From IMG/VR virus record IMGVR_UViG_3300045972_000802, positions 1 through 42,114 of that record: 42,114 nt of DNA; one strand, 5' to 3'. The stretch comes from a virus. Positions 20,891 through 28,001 of the stretch are shown here, in pieces. Each line of letters starts with the position of its first letter. Position 1 is the first letter of the stretch. The notes beneath the pieces were generated by a model. That model worked only from the letters and a program-made list of their open reading frames with translations, was not told where the DNA came from and did no database searches. Position numbers and translations under genes: made by a program.

Positions 20891-20980
20891 ATGACCCATA
20901 ACGATAAATCAATATGTTACCTGTCCAAATTGTCCAAATCGTCAAAGTTGTCCAAATTGTCCAAACTGTCCAAACCGTAA
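20891..20980 (+). CDS. Possible 29-residue peptide made of LSK repeats
   Basis: An ATG at 20891 opens a 29-codon frame ending at TAA 20978 in which the 9-bp repeats are read as Leu-Ser-Lys units (SKLSKSSKLSKLSK). The ribosome site is weak (ACGGAAAT). The frame may be a by-product of a 9-bp repeat having no stop, so translation is doubtful; it could also be a leader peptide for the connector gene downstream. Confidence 0.25.
   Translation: MTHNDKSICYLSKLSKSSKLSKLSKLSKP
20922..20974 (+). repeat. Tandem 9-bp repeats, TGTCCAAA type
   Basis: TGTCCAAA occurs at 20922, 20931, 20949, 20958 and 20967, with a degenerate unit at 20940, all in exact 9-bp register. The core TGTCC and the 9-bp period are the same as in the array at 7833-8128 (TGTCCGGG). 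The array lies in the only non-coding gap of the head operon, after the HTH gene and before the connector gene. Confidence 0.75.
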
Positions 20981-21015
20981 AGTAACTTTCCTCCTGGGTG
21001 GGCTATGCTCACCCC

Positions 21016-21258
21016 ATGTTAATCACGCCCCTCTTTACAACCGCCGAACTCGACTCCCAGATAGCCGCCTTTAAAGCGGCTCTTATGGCTATCTCCATGG
21101 GGCAGGCCTATCGCCTGACCACTGGCGGCAGTGAACGACAGGTCACCAAAGCCGATCTGCCGGAAATACGCAAAACACTGGAATGGCTTCAGGGTGAGCG
21201 GGTCAAGCTTTCCATCGGCGGCGGTCCGCAGATCTTCACCGGGAGGCCCCGGAGATGA
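21016..21258 (+). CDS. gpW-like head-tail connector protein, 80 aa
   Basis: The pattern LFTTAELDSQIAAFKAAL, then YRLTTGGSERQVTKADLPEI and LEWLQGERVKL matches the small gpW-type head-joining protein that sits between terminase and portal in lambda-like phages and stabilises packaged DNA. ATG 21016 is taken; GTG 20998 is in frame but neither has a clear ribosome site. A small hairpin (GGGTG-GGCTATGCT-CACCC) lies directly before ATG 21016. The stop overlaps the portal start. Confidence 0.75.
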   Translation: MLITPLFTTAELDSQIAAFKAALMAISMGQAYRLTTGGSERQVTKADLPEIRKTLEWLQGERVKLSIGGGPQIFTGRPRR

Positions 21259-22769
21259 TCGGTAAAATCGGTAAATCATACCCGTCACCATACGCCGGCG
21301 GTTATCACAATGCCGCCTCCGGCAGTACCGGCACGCTTTCCAACTGGCAGGCCCGTCGTCTCTCCTGGTTCGAAGAAGGATTCGAGCGGGAAACCATTGC
21401 CGAACGTGCCAACGAACTCTCCATTAATAACGCCCATGCTGCCAGCCTGGTTGACTCCATGGCAATCAACACCGTTGGCTCCGGACTCTGGCCGCAAGCA
21501 AAACCCAACTGGAAGCGCCTCGGCATTACCGAAGAACAGGCCACCGAAGTTGCCGAACAGGCAGAATTCGCCTTTGAAACCTGGAACCTCGAAGCTGATG
21601 CCTCGGCTGATCCGGTTGCCGGCGGCTCTGACTTCTACGGCATCCAGTTTCAGAACATCTACTCCATGCTGGTCAATGGTGAATTCGTCAATATCCCGGT
21701 GTTTTTGGATGAGCCGGGCCGTACCTTTGGTCTGGCACTGCAGACAATTGATCCTATCCGTCTCCGTACTCCCTTTGCCCTGCGCCTTACTCCCAACATT
21801 CGTGACGGCATTCGTCTTGGTGACAATGGCCGCCCCTGTGGCTACTTCCTCGCTGATCCGGATGACGGCCGTCTCTTCGGCTCTCTCGATCTGCGCCACT
21901 ACCGCGAACTGCCGCCATCCATCGGCAGTCGCCCGACATTGCTGCACCGCTTTCATAAAAAGCGTCCGGAAGATGTACGCGGCATGTCGATCCTGGCTCC
22001 GGCTATGAAGTTTTTCCGGGATATGAATGACTATCTCGATTTCGAACTGGTTGGTGCAATTGTCGCCGCCTCGTTCCCGGTCTGGATCGGCAAACAGCAG
22101 GGCGTTGATATGTCCGGCCTCGGCATTCCCGGCCGTACTCCTGATGACGCAAAAGCGCGGTACCAGGAAGTCACCCCCGGCCAGATTCTCTACGGCGAAG
22201 CGGGAGAAGAACCGAAGATCCTCTCCAATACCCGCCCCAATGATTCCTTTGCCCCGTTTATTGAAACCATACTTCGTGCCGTCGGTGCCGCCGCCGGTAT
22301 GCCCTATGAAGTCATCAGCAAAGACTTCAGCAAAACAAACTACAGCTCCGCCCGTGCCGCACTCGAAGAAGCATGGCGGGTTTTCGGCATGTATCAGGAA
22401 TGGATGATTGACCACTTCTGCCGGATCATATGGGAGATGGTCTTTGAAGAGGCCTGGCTGCGCGGCATGATCAAGCTGCCGCAAGGCTCCCCTGATTTCT
22501 ACACTGCCAAGCGTGAATGGACTCAGGCCGGCTGGATCGTACCGAGTCGCACCAACATCGACCCGGTCAAGGAAATCGTCGCTGCTGTTATGGCGAAGAA
22601 CAACAACATCCTCACCGACGCCGATATTGCCGCCCGCAATGGCAAAGATTGGGAAGCACAATATCACCAGCGCAGTCGTGAAATCACCAAGCAAAAAGAA
22701 CTCGGCCTGCCGGACGGCAGCGCCAAAAAAGAAACTGTCAGTAAAGCACCACCCACGGAGCAACCATGA
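21255..22769 (+). CDS. Portal protein, lambda gpB family, 504 aa
   Basis: The dodecameric portal through which DNA enters and leaves the head. Family features seen are the N-terminal ARRLSWFEEGFERETIAER segment, MAINTVGSGLWPQ near residue 70, DPIRLRTPFA-like text near residue 165, and the C-terminal GMPYEVISKDFSKTNYSSA typical of gpB-like portals. Length is near lambda gpB (533). It overlaps the connector and the protease gene by 4 nt each. A long open frame on the opposite strand is a GC-driven shadow. Confidence 0.92.
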   Translation: MIGKIGKSYPSPYAGGYHNAASGSTGTLSNWQARRLSWFEEGFERETIAERANELSINNAHAASLVDSMAINTVGSGLWPQAKPNWKRLGITEEQATEVAEQAEFAFETWNLEADASADPVAGGSDFYGIQFQNIYSMLVNGEFVNIPVFLDEPGRTFGLALQTIDPIRLRTPFALRLTPNIRDGIRLGDNGRPCGYFLADPDDGRLFGSLDLRHYRELPPSIGSRPTLLHRFHKKRPEDVRGMSILAPAMKFFRDMNDYLDFELVGAIVAASFPVWIGKQQGVDMSGLGIPGRTPDDAKARYQEVTPGQILYGEAGEEPKILSNTRPNDSFAPFIETILRAVGAAAGMPYEVISKDFSKTNYSSARAALEEAWRVFGMYQEWMIDHFCRIIWEMVFEEAWLRGMIKLPQGSPDFYTAKREWTQAGWIVPSRTNIDPVKEIVAAVMAKNNNILTDADIAARNGKDWEAQYHQRSREITKQKELGLPDGSAKKETVSKAPPTEQP

Positions 22770-24082
22770 AACTAGCCGATGTCGTCAACGGACCCTGGGC
22801 CATCGTCCCGGACATGCTTCTTGAAATTCAGGGCATCTACGCCACTCACCTGCGCGGCGATAAAATCAATATCCCCCAGGTGGAGGCCTCAATTGGGCGA
22901 CCCCTCAACAACAGTCGTCAAGGCTCCACCATTACCGACGGTATCGCCGTTATCCCCATTCAGGGAGTCATGGCGAAAAAAATGAACATGTTTATGGATA
23001 TCAGCGGTGGAGTCTCCACCCAGTATGCCGCTGCCGATCTGCGCACCGCTCTGGGTGATCCGGCGGTGCATTCCATCATCCTCAACATCGATTCCCCCGG
23101 CGGTACCGTGGATGGTACCCAGGAGCTGGCGGACGTTATCTATGGTGCCCGTGGTCAAAAACAGATCGTCGCCTACAGTGATGGTCAGGTATGCAGCGCC
23201 GCCTATTGGGCCGCTTCCGCCGCCACGGAAATATACATCAGTGGCGATACCAACGCGGTTGGTTCCATCGGTGTCGTCTTCACCCATCGGGATATCTCCG
23301 GAGCTGAAGCCAAAGCGGGTATCAAGACGACCGAAGTGACCGCCGGTAAATACAAGCGGGTCAGCTCACAGTATGAACCGCTCAACGCAGCCGGTCTGGC
23401 TGATATGCAGGACAAAGCCGACTACCTCTATTCCGTTTTTGTCGATGCCGTCGCCCGCAACCGCGGCGTCAGCAGCGACACTGTTGTCAAGCAAATGGCC
23501 GATGGCCGAATCTTCATGGGTAAACAGGCGGTTGATGCGGGTCTGGTGGACGGTGTTGCCACCCTTGATGCGCTCATTACCATGCTCTGTGATCCCGCGA
23601 AGAAAAAAACAACCAGCCGGGCCGGTGGCGCCCAGGCACACATTGAAAGTGAGGAAACCATGGATATCGCAACACTCAAAGAAAAACACCCGGATCTGGT
23701 AACCGCCATATCCGCCGAAGCCACCCAGGGCATGGTTACCAGCGAAGCTGCAACCAAACTGGCCACCGATGCAACCGCCGCCGAACAGGCTCGCGTCATC
23801 GGTCTGGTCTCCGCTGCCATGGGTACCGAAACCGGCGAAAAACTGACTGCACTCGCCACAACCGGCATTAGTGCCGAACAGGCCACCGCCCTTAACATCC
23901 GTATTGAAACGCCCGGTGCGGCGACGGATGAAGCCAAAGCGGATGAAGCCAGCCGTGCTGCCATTCTTTCCGCTCTCAAATCCGCGTCTCCTGACGGCCT
24001 CAAGCAGACCAAGGCTGACGGCGACAATAAAGAATCCGAAGAGGCCCGCAGCAACATCCTGGCCGGTGCCGGTCTTAACTAA
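22766..24082 (+). CDS. Head maturation protease (S49/gpC-like) with C-terminal scaffold, 438 aa
   Basis: Residues about 45-290 form a SppA/S49-type serine protease: NIDSPGG near residue 112, the nucleophile in QVCSAAYWAAS (Ser144), and the lysine in AGKYKR (about residue 195). Residues 299-438 are a charged, Ala-rich scaffold-like region. In lambda, gpC and the scaffold Nu3 share the same layout, with Nu3 started inside the C gene. The protein cleaves the scaffold and portal in the prohead. The gene overlaps the portal gene by 4 nt. Confidence 0.9.
   Translation: MKLADVVNGPWAIVPDMLLEIQGIYATHLRGDKINIPQVEASIGRPLNNSRQGSTITDGIAVIPIQGVMAKKMNMFMDISGGVSTQYAAADLRTALGDPAVHSIILNIDSPGGTVDGTQELADVIYGARGQKQIVAYSDGQVCSAAYWAASAATEIYISGDTNAVGSIGVVFTHRDISGAEAKAGIKTTEVTAGKYKRVSSQYEPLNAAGLADMQDKADYLYSVFVDAVARNRGVSSDTVVKQMADGRIFMGKQAVDAGLVDGVATLDALITMLCDPAKKKTTSRAGGAQAHIESEETMDIATLKEKHPDLVTAISAEATQGMVTSEAATKLATDATAAEQARVIGLVSAAMGTETGEKLTALATTGISAEQATALNIRIETPGAATDEAKADEASRAAILSALKSASPDGLKQTKADGDNKESEEARSNILAGAGLN
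23660..24082 (+). CDS. Nested scaffold protein (Nu3-like), 140 aa
   Basis: ATG 23660 lies in frame inside the protease gene and is preceded by GTGAGG with 5-nt spacing. The product would be the Ala-rich, helical C-terminal part only (from MDIATLKEKHPDLV to the shared stop), the equivalent of lambda Nu3, which is made from an in-frame start within gene C. Separate synthesis is inferred from this ribosome site and the lambda precedent. It guides capsid assembly and is later degraded. Confidence 0.55.
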   Translation: MDIATLKEKHPDLVTAISAEATQGMVTSEAATKLATDATAAEQARVIGLVSAAMGTETGEKLTALATTGISAEQATALNIRIETPGAATDEAKADEASRAAILSALKSASPDGLKQTKADGDNKESEEARSNILAGAGLN

Positions 24083-24113
24083 TTATCAACCTATCACGTA
24101 AAGGAGTCTCGTT

Positions 24114-24488
24114 ATGAGCATTGAAACTTTCACATCCTACAACAACAACCTGGATAACCTGATCGCTGGTGATTTCGACATCGTTACCGATGAAGTCACC
24201 GTCGTATCCGGCGCTGGAGTTCTCGCCCGCGGTACCGTACTCGGCAAAATCACCGCATCCGGTAAATACAAAATCGTCAACAGCGCCAATGTCGACGGCA
24301 GTCAGACCCCGGTCTGTGTGCTGGCCCAGGCAGTTGATGCCACCGCCGCCGATGTCGTCACCTCGGTCTATCTGACTGGTGAATACAGCAGCAACGCACT
24401 CGTTTTCGGCGGTACCGATACGGCCACCACCCACAAAGCGGCCCTGCGTCTGCTCAACATTTTCATCAAATCCACCGTCGCTGCCTAA
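24114..24488 (+). CDS. Head decoration protein, lambda gpD family, 124 aa
   Basis: The sequence pattern FDIVTDEVTVVSGAGVLARGTVLG, then CVLAQAVDATAAD and YLTGEYSSNALVF is that of the gpD-like capsid-stabilising protein. It forms trimers on the expanded shell. Length (124) is near lambda gpD (110). AAGGAG is the ribosome site. It stands between protease/scaffold and major capsid as in lambda. Confidence 0.88.
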   Translation: MSIETFTSYNNNLDNLIAGDFDIVTDEVTVVSGAGVLARGTVLGKITASGKYKIVNSANVDGSQTPVCVLAQAVDATAADVVTSVYLTGEYSSNALVFGGTDTATTHKAALRLLNIFIKSTVAA

Positions 24489-24537
24489 ACCATTTATCCC
24501 CCCTGACGGGGTCACTATTACGTAAGGAGTATTACCC

Positions 24538-25584
24538 ATGGCACTCAACCTTTTTGATACCCGTTTCCTGATCGATATGGTCATCGAAATCGACAAAAGC
24601 AGCCGCACCTTCCTGCGCGATACCTTTTTCAAAGGTTCCCAGCAGTTCGACACCAAGTATATCGAGTTCGACAAAATCACCGGCAAGCGCCGCGTGGCCG
24701 CCTTCGTCAATACGTTGGTTGAAGGCAAAGTCGTCGACCGTCCCGGATCCAGCCGCAAGGTTATGGAACCGGCCCACATCAATGAAAAAATTGCCACTAC
24801 GGCCGATGATTTCCTACAGGCTCAGGCTGGTACCACCATGTACCCCGGCGGTCAGACTCCGGCTGCCCGTGCTGCGCTGCAGCTCGGCAAGGACCTGAAA
24901 AACCTCAATGACATGTGTACCCGCAACGAGGAACTGCAGTGCAGCCAGATCCTCCACACCGGAGTACTCACCATTCGTGGCGACGGTGTCGACAATCAGG
25001 TCACCTACGGCGTTCCGGCCAACCAGACCATCACCCTGACCGGTATCGCTCTCTGGACTGACAAAGTGAACTCCACCCCGCGCACCGACCTGATCGGCTG
25101 GGTCAACCGTGTTTCCCAGTCCAGCGGCGTCGTTCCCAACACCATGGTTCTTGGTCTTGATGCTGGTGTTGCCTTCACCGAACACCCAACGATCAAAGAC
25201 AAGTTCAACATGCTCAAGGTTGATCAGGGCATCATCAAACCGGAACTGCTCCCCAATGGCGTAACCTATCTTGGCCAGTACCGGGATATCGGCATCCAGC
25301 TCGATATGTTCACCTATTCAGAGTGGTACATCGATCCGGCAGACGGCGTAGAGAAGCCAATGGTCGCCCTCGACAAGATCATCCTCGGTAACTCCAACAG
25401 CACTGAATCCGGCCTGAAGCTGTACGGAGCCATCAGCGATATGAAGGCTCTCACCTGGGCAACTCCCCGTTTTTCGAAATCGTGGGAAGAAGAAGACCCT
25501 TCCGTGCGCTGGCTCAACATCAAGTCCAGCCCACTGATGGCGCTGGCGCTGCCGGAGTCGATCCTCTGCGCCAAGGTAAAGTAA
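24538..25584 (+). CDS. Major capsid protein, lambda gpE family, 348 aa
   Basis: The main shell subunit. Position after the decoration gene, length close to lambda gpE (341), and segments such as TFLRDTFFKGSQQFDTKYIEFDK near residues 22-42 and PAHINEKIATTADD near 80 fit the gpE-like HK97-fold family. TAAGGAG gives strong translation. A 20-bp perfect palindrome follows the stop. Confidence 0.92.
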   Translation: MALNLFDTRFLIDMVIEIDKSSRTFLRDTFFKGSQQFDTKYIEFDKITGKRRVAAFVNTLVEGKVVDRPGSSRKVMEPAHINEKIATTADDFLQAQAGTTMYPGGQTPAARAALQLGKDLKNLNDMCTRNEELQCSQILHTGVLTIRGDGVDNQVTYGVPANQTITLTGIALWTDKVNSTPRTDLIGWVNRVSQSSGVVPNTMVLGLDAGVAFTEHPTIKDKFNMLKVDQGIIKPELLPNGVTYLGQYRDIGIQLDMFTYSEWYIDPADGVEKPMVALDKIILGNSNSTESGLKLYGAISDMKALTWATPRFSKSWEEEDPSVRWLNIKSSPLMALALPESILCAKVK

Positions 25585-25594
25585 CCAACCCGTA

Positions 25595-25614
25595 GGGGCG
25601 GCAGCTGCCGCCCC
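25595..25614 (+). terminator. Perfect 20-bp palindrome after the capsid gene
   Basis: GGGGCGGCAGCTGCCGCCCC is a perfect palindrome 11 bp after the capsid stop. No T-run follows (next bases ATACTT), so it is not a standard intrinsic terminator. It may slow transcription or protect the 3' end of the highly needed capsid mRNA. Confidence 0.4.
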
Positions 25615-25633
25615 ATACTTCGAGGAGAATAGT

Positions 25634-25924
25634 ATGCAACTGAGAGCACTCAACAGTATTAAAGGCTTGAAACCGGAAGGTGTCGAAACGGAAGCGGGGG
25701 AGATCTTCGAGGCTGATCATGATGAGGCACTGGAATTGATCGGCGCCGGCGCTGCCGAGGCCGTAACCGTCCACGCCATCACGATAGATACCGATGCCGA
25801 GCTGCTGATCGCCATTGCGGCAGCCGCCACCGTAGAGGCCCTGGAGGCATTGTTGCCGGAACATGAGCCATCAGAAGGGGTCAGGTCAGCATTTGAAGCA
25901 AAGTTTGCCGCGTTCGAGAAATAA
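25634..25924 (+). CDS. Hypothetical head protein (gpFI-like position), 96 aa
   Basis: It has an N-terminal strand-rich part (GLKPEGVETEAGEIFEADH) and an acidic Ala-rich helical part. By position between major capsid and gpFII-like gene it corresponds to the small lambda gpFI-like slot, which is variable; no sequence match is claimed. GAGGAG is the ribosome site. Confidence 0.55.
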   Translation: MQLRALNSIKGLKPEGVETEAGEIFEADHDEALELIGAGAAEAVTVHAITIDTDAELLIAIAAAATVEALEALLPEHEPSEGVRSAFEAKFAAFEK

Positions 25925-25927
25925 ATC

Positions 25928-26227
25928 GTGGACTTCGATTCAATGGTAGCTGCAGACAGCGCGGGGATGCTTGAAACCTTCGGCATCCCCGCCACGCTCA
26001 CCAGCGGTGCATTGCCGGTCAAACAGATCACGGTGGTCTTCGACGACAACGGCATCAGCAACATGGGAGTGATCACCGATGACCCGCAGGTCACCATGAT
26101 CAGTTCCGATCTGGACGGAATCGATCTCAAAAACGCCGTGCTGAATGTCAAAGGCCATGCCTACCGCATCAAAAAGCCGTTTCCTGATGGTCACGGGCTT
26201 TCGCTGGTAACGCTGGCAACAATTTGA
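25928..26227 (+). CDS. Head-tail joining protein, gpFII-like, 99 aa
   Basis: The start is GTG 25928. The C-terminal pattern LKNAVLNVKGHAYRIKKPFPDGHGL matches the phage head-tail joining family (lambda gpFII-like) that closes the portal and docks the tail. The length (lambda gpFII is 117) and location at the end of the head genes agree. Confidence 0.7.
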   Translation: MDFDSMVAADSAGMLETFGIPATLTSGALPVKQITVVFDDNGISNMGVITDDPQVTMISSDLDGIDLKNAVLNVKGHAYRIKKPFPDGHGLSLVTLATI

Positions 26228-26231
26228 AAAG

Positions 26232-26295
26232 CAATTTTGAATTTTGAATTATGGATCTTGAATTCAATTCAACATCCATAATCCAGCATTCAACA
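26232..26295 (-). repeat. AT-rich dispersed repeat, copy 1 (inverted)
   Basis: This 88-bp gap contains TTTTGAATTTTGAATT and then, at 26266-26295, a 30-bp sequence whose reverse complement matches 32557-32586 at 29 of 30 positions. The middle forms a palindrome, TGGATCTTGAATT with AATTCAACATCCA. The element has no coding content and looks like a small non-autonomous or REP-like unit. Confidence 0.65.
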
Positions 26296-26315
26296 TTTAT
26301 ACAAGGGGCGCTCTG

Positions 26316-26666
26316 ATGGAAGATGCAATGAGCATAGATCTGGATGCTCTCAACGACATTATGAAGATGCTGCCGGATACTCCGGAAACATCGGAAAAGC
26401 GCAAAAACGCCCTTACCCGTGACGACGTGATGATCATCGCCAAAGTTGTCCAGGCAATGGGGCATAAAACCTGCGCCATGGGGTTCGAGCCGGAAGAAAT
26501 AGACAAGCTCAAAACGATTCTCAACATTGTCAACCGCGGCATCCTCGGCATCGGCTGGCTGATCGTCGCAACGGTCACCGTAGCCTGCCTCACCGGAATC
26601 GGTTGGGCAATGAAGCACGGCATCGTTGAAGTAGTCGAAACCGCTAAAAAGGGAGCCGGCAAATGA
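26316..26666 (+). CDS. Predicted single-span membrane protein, holin candidate, 116 aa
   Basis: Residues about 75-97 are one transmembrane helix (LGIGWLIVATVTVACLTGIG) after a charged cytoplasmic N-terminus, with a basic C-terminal tail (VVETAKKGAGK). It sits just before the amidase and overlaps it by 4 nt (ATGA), the usual place for a holin. A second holin candidate is at 30472, so which one triggers lysis is unclear. AAGGGG is the ribosome site. Confidence 0.5.
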   Translation: MEDAMSIDLDALNDIMKMLPDTPETSEKRKNALTRDDVMIIAKVVQAMGHKTCAMGFEPEEIDKLKTILNIVNRGILGIGWLIVATVTVACLTGIGWAMKHGIVEVVETAKKGAGK

Positions 26667-27133
26667 GAACCATCGAAAACATCATCATCCATTGTGCTGA
26701 CACCCCGACCGGCAAACCCTTGACCGTTGCCGATATCGACAGCTGGCATGTCGAGCGTGGCTTTCACCGTGCCGAACAAAACCGCACCCGCTTCAACCCC
26801 GGCCTGAAGGCGATCGGTTATCACTTTGTCATCTATCTGGATGGCAGCGTCCACACCGGACGGGCGGTTGAAGAGATCGGCGCTCATGTCCAGGGAATGA
26901 ACGCCACCAGCATCGGCATCTGCATGATCGGCAGCGGTAAGTATAACCGGGAGCAGTGGTCGGCTCTCAATATGTTGACCACAAAACTGCTCGGTGCCTA
27001 TCCAAAGGCCCACGTCATAGGTCATTGCCAGACCCCCAGCGGAGCAGCACAAGGGAAGCTCTGCCCGGAGTTTGATGTCACCAGCTGGCTCAAAAACAGC
27101 ATGGTCCCGGAAACGGCGCACGTGATTGTATGA
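26663..27133 (+). CDS. Endolysin: zinc N-acetylmuramoyl-L-alanine amidase, 156 aa
   Basis: It cleaves the amide between muramic acid and the stem peptide to lyse the cell. Amidase_2/PGRP family features are all seen: the zinc ligands H10 (IIIHCAD), H121 (GHCQ) and C134 (LCPEFD), plus K132 and the tyrosine of GYHFVI (Y53) that take part in catalysis in T7 lysozyme. The size (156) equals T7 lysozyme (151). No signal peptide is present, so a holin must release it. It overlaps its neighbours on both sides. Confidence 0.92.
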   Translation: MRTIENIIIHCADTPTGKPLTVADIDSWHVERGFHRAEQNRTRFNPGLKAIGYHFVIYLDGSVHTGRAVEEIGAHVQGMNATSIGICMIGSGKYNREQWSALNMLTTKLLGAYPKAHVIGHCQTPSGAAQGKLCPEFDVTSWLKNSMVPETAHVIV

Positions 27134-27360
27134 AATTGCCAGACCGTGGCAGACGCAGGGGGTATTTTATAAATATCCTGCTCGGCTGGGATCAGCAGAT
27201 CGGGACGTATTTCGGAATAGATGCCGATGAATCCATATCCTCCTACGTCGGTCGTAACTATCACGGCAAATGGCAGGAGCGCGTTATTGATTGGATTTTT
27301 TTGCACGTAGCAAACGAGAGCGGGCATTGCGCAAATAACATCGAGAAAGAATTTTTATGA
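27130..27360 (+). CDS. Small conserved phage protein of the lysis region, 76 aa
   Basis: ATG 27130 overlaps the amidase stop. The pattern FINILLGWDQQIGTYFGIDADESISS, then WIFLHVANESGHC matches a family of short proteins that I recall next to lambda-like phage lysis genes; their function is unknown. The N-terminal part is amphipathic rather than a clear membrane helix. The stop overlaps the next start. Confidence 0.6.
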   Translation: MKLPDRGRRRGYFINILLGWDQQIGTYFGIDADESISSYVGRNYHGKWQERVIDWIFLHVANESGHCANNIEKEFL

Positions 27361-27602
27361 AACACCTGGTCGTCATAGGCTGGATATGGTTGACGTGGCA
27401 AGCGGGTGAAGGCCCACACCATCGGCTTTATGTCAGGCCATCGACAGAGAAGCTGTTCAAGCTCTACACAACCAGCGGGCCGGAGAATGCCATACATCAC
27501 AAAATGGATGCCCGGCGTAACTGGTACTTTTTTGTGACATCAGTTAGCGGCAACCTAGAGTCAAGACCAAGCAATATTTTGTATATTCCAAGAGGACTTT
27601 AA
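27357..27602 (+). CDS. Small fibronectin-III-like protein, 81 aa
   Basis: The N-terminus is hydrophobic (LVVIGWIWLTW), and the rest reads as a short beta sandwich ending in YFFVTSVSGNLESRPSNILYI, the F/G strand pattern of a fibronectin type III domain. A secreted or virion-associated protein is possible. It overlaps the previous gene by 4 nt and precedes the virion genes at 27615 and 28002. Confidence 0.5.
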   Translation: MKHLVVIGWIWLTWQAGEGPHHRLYVRPSTEKLFKLYTTSGPENAIHHKMDARRNWYFFVTSVSGNLESRPSNILYIPRGL

Positions 27603-27614
27603 AGGAGATTTGAC

Positions 27615-27998
27615 ATGTCAGTAACGTATCGATCATCGCTGAGAACGACAAGAATGAACGCAGTATTAACCGATATCGGGGCCTCCGGGAAACTGGTGAT
27701 AGGCACTTCCGGATTATCGGGCGCAACTGGTGTGCTGGCCACATTGCCGCTGGCGGCAACAGCGGGGACTGTCTCTGGTGATGTATTAACGCTAAATGCA
27801 GTTACTGCATCTACGGTCACCGGTGCGGGGACACAAACTGCGGCGTTAGCGGAAATAAGAAATAGTGCAGATGCCACAATAATATCAGGTCTTACGGTTG
27901 GTGTTTCTGGAGCCAATATTAATCTGACTACTGTGTCTCTCGCAAACGGAGCGGCAATAAGCATCACCTCCGGGACTATCACTCACGCAACGGTATAA
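27615..27998 (+). CDS. Hypothetical virion-associated protein, 127 aa
   Basis: It is rich in Ala, Gly, Ser, Thr and Val with alternating strand pattern (LAATAGTVSGDVL, then INLTTVSLANG), no cysteines, and no signal peptide. Start ATG 27615 follows AAAGGAGATTTGAC. The composition and the position before a tailspike gene suggest a surface or adaptor protein. The family is seen in lambda-like prophages, as far as I remember, but is not named. Confidence 0.55.
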   Translation: MSVTYRSSLRTTRMNAVLTDIGASGKLVIGTSGLSGATGVLATLPLAATAGTVSGDVLTLNAVTASTVTGAGTQTAALAEIRNSADATIISGLTVGVSGANINLTTVSLANGAAISITSGTITHATV

Positions 27999-28001
27999 CC
28001 A

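Noticed and set aside
20981-21015. TTTCCTCC sequence before the connector gene, considered as an anti-Shine-Dalgarno element
   Set aside because: A single 8-nt match in a gap is too weak to claim control of translation.
21285-22763. 492-codon open frame on the minus strand
   Set aside because: It is antisense to a clear portal gene, has no ribosome site and reflects codon-position GC bias.
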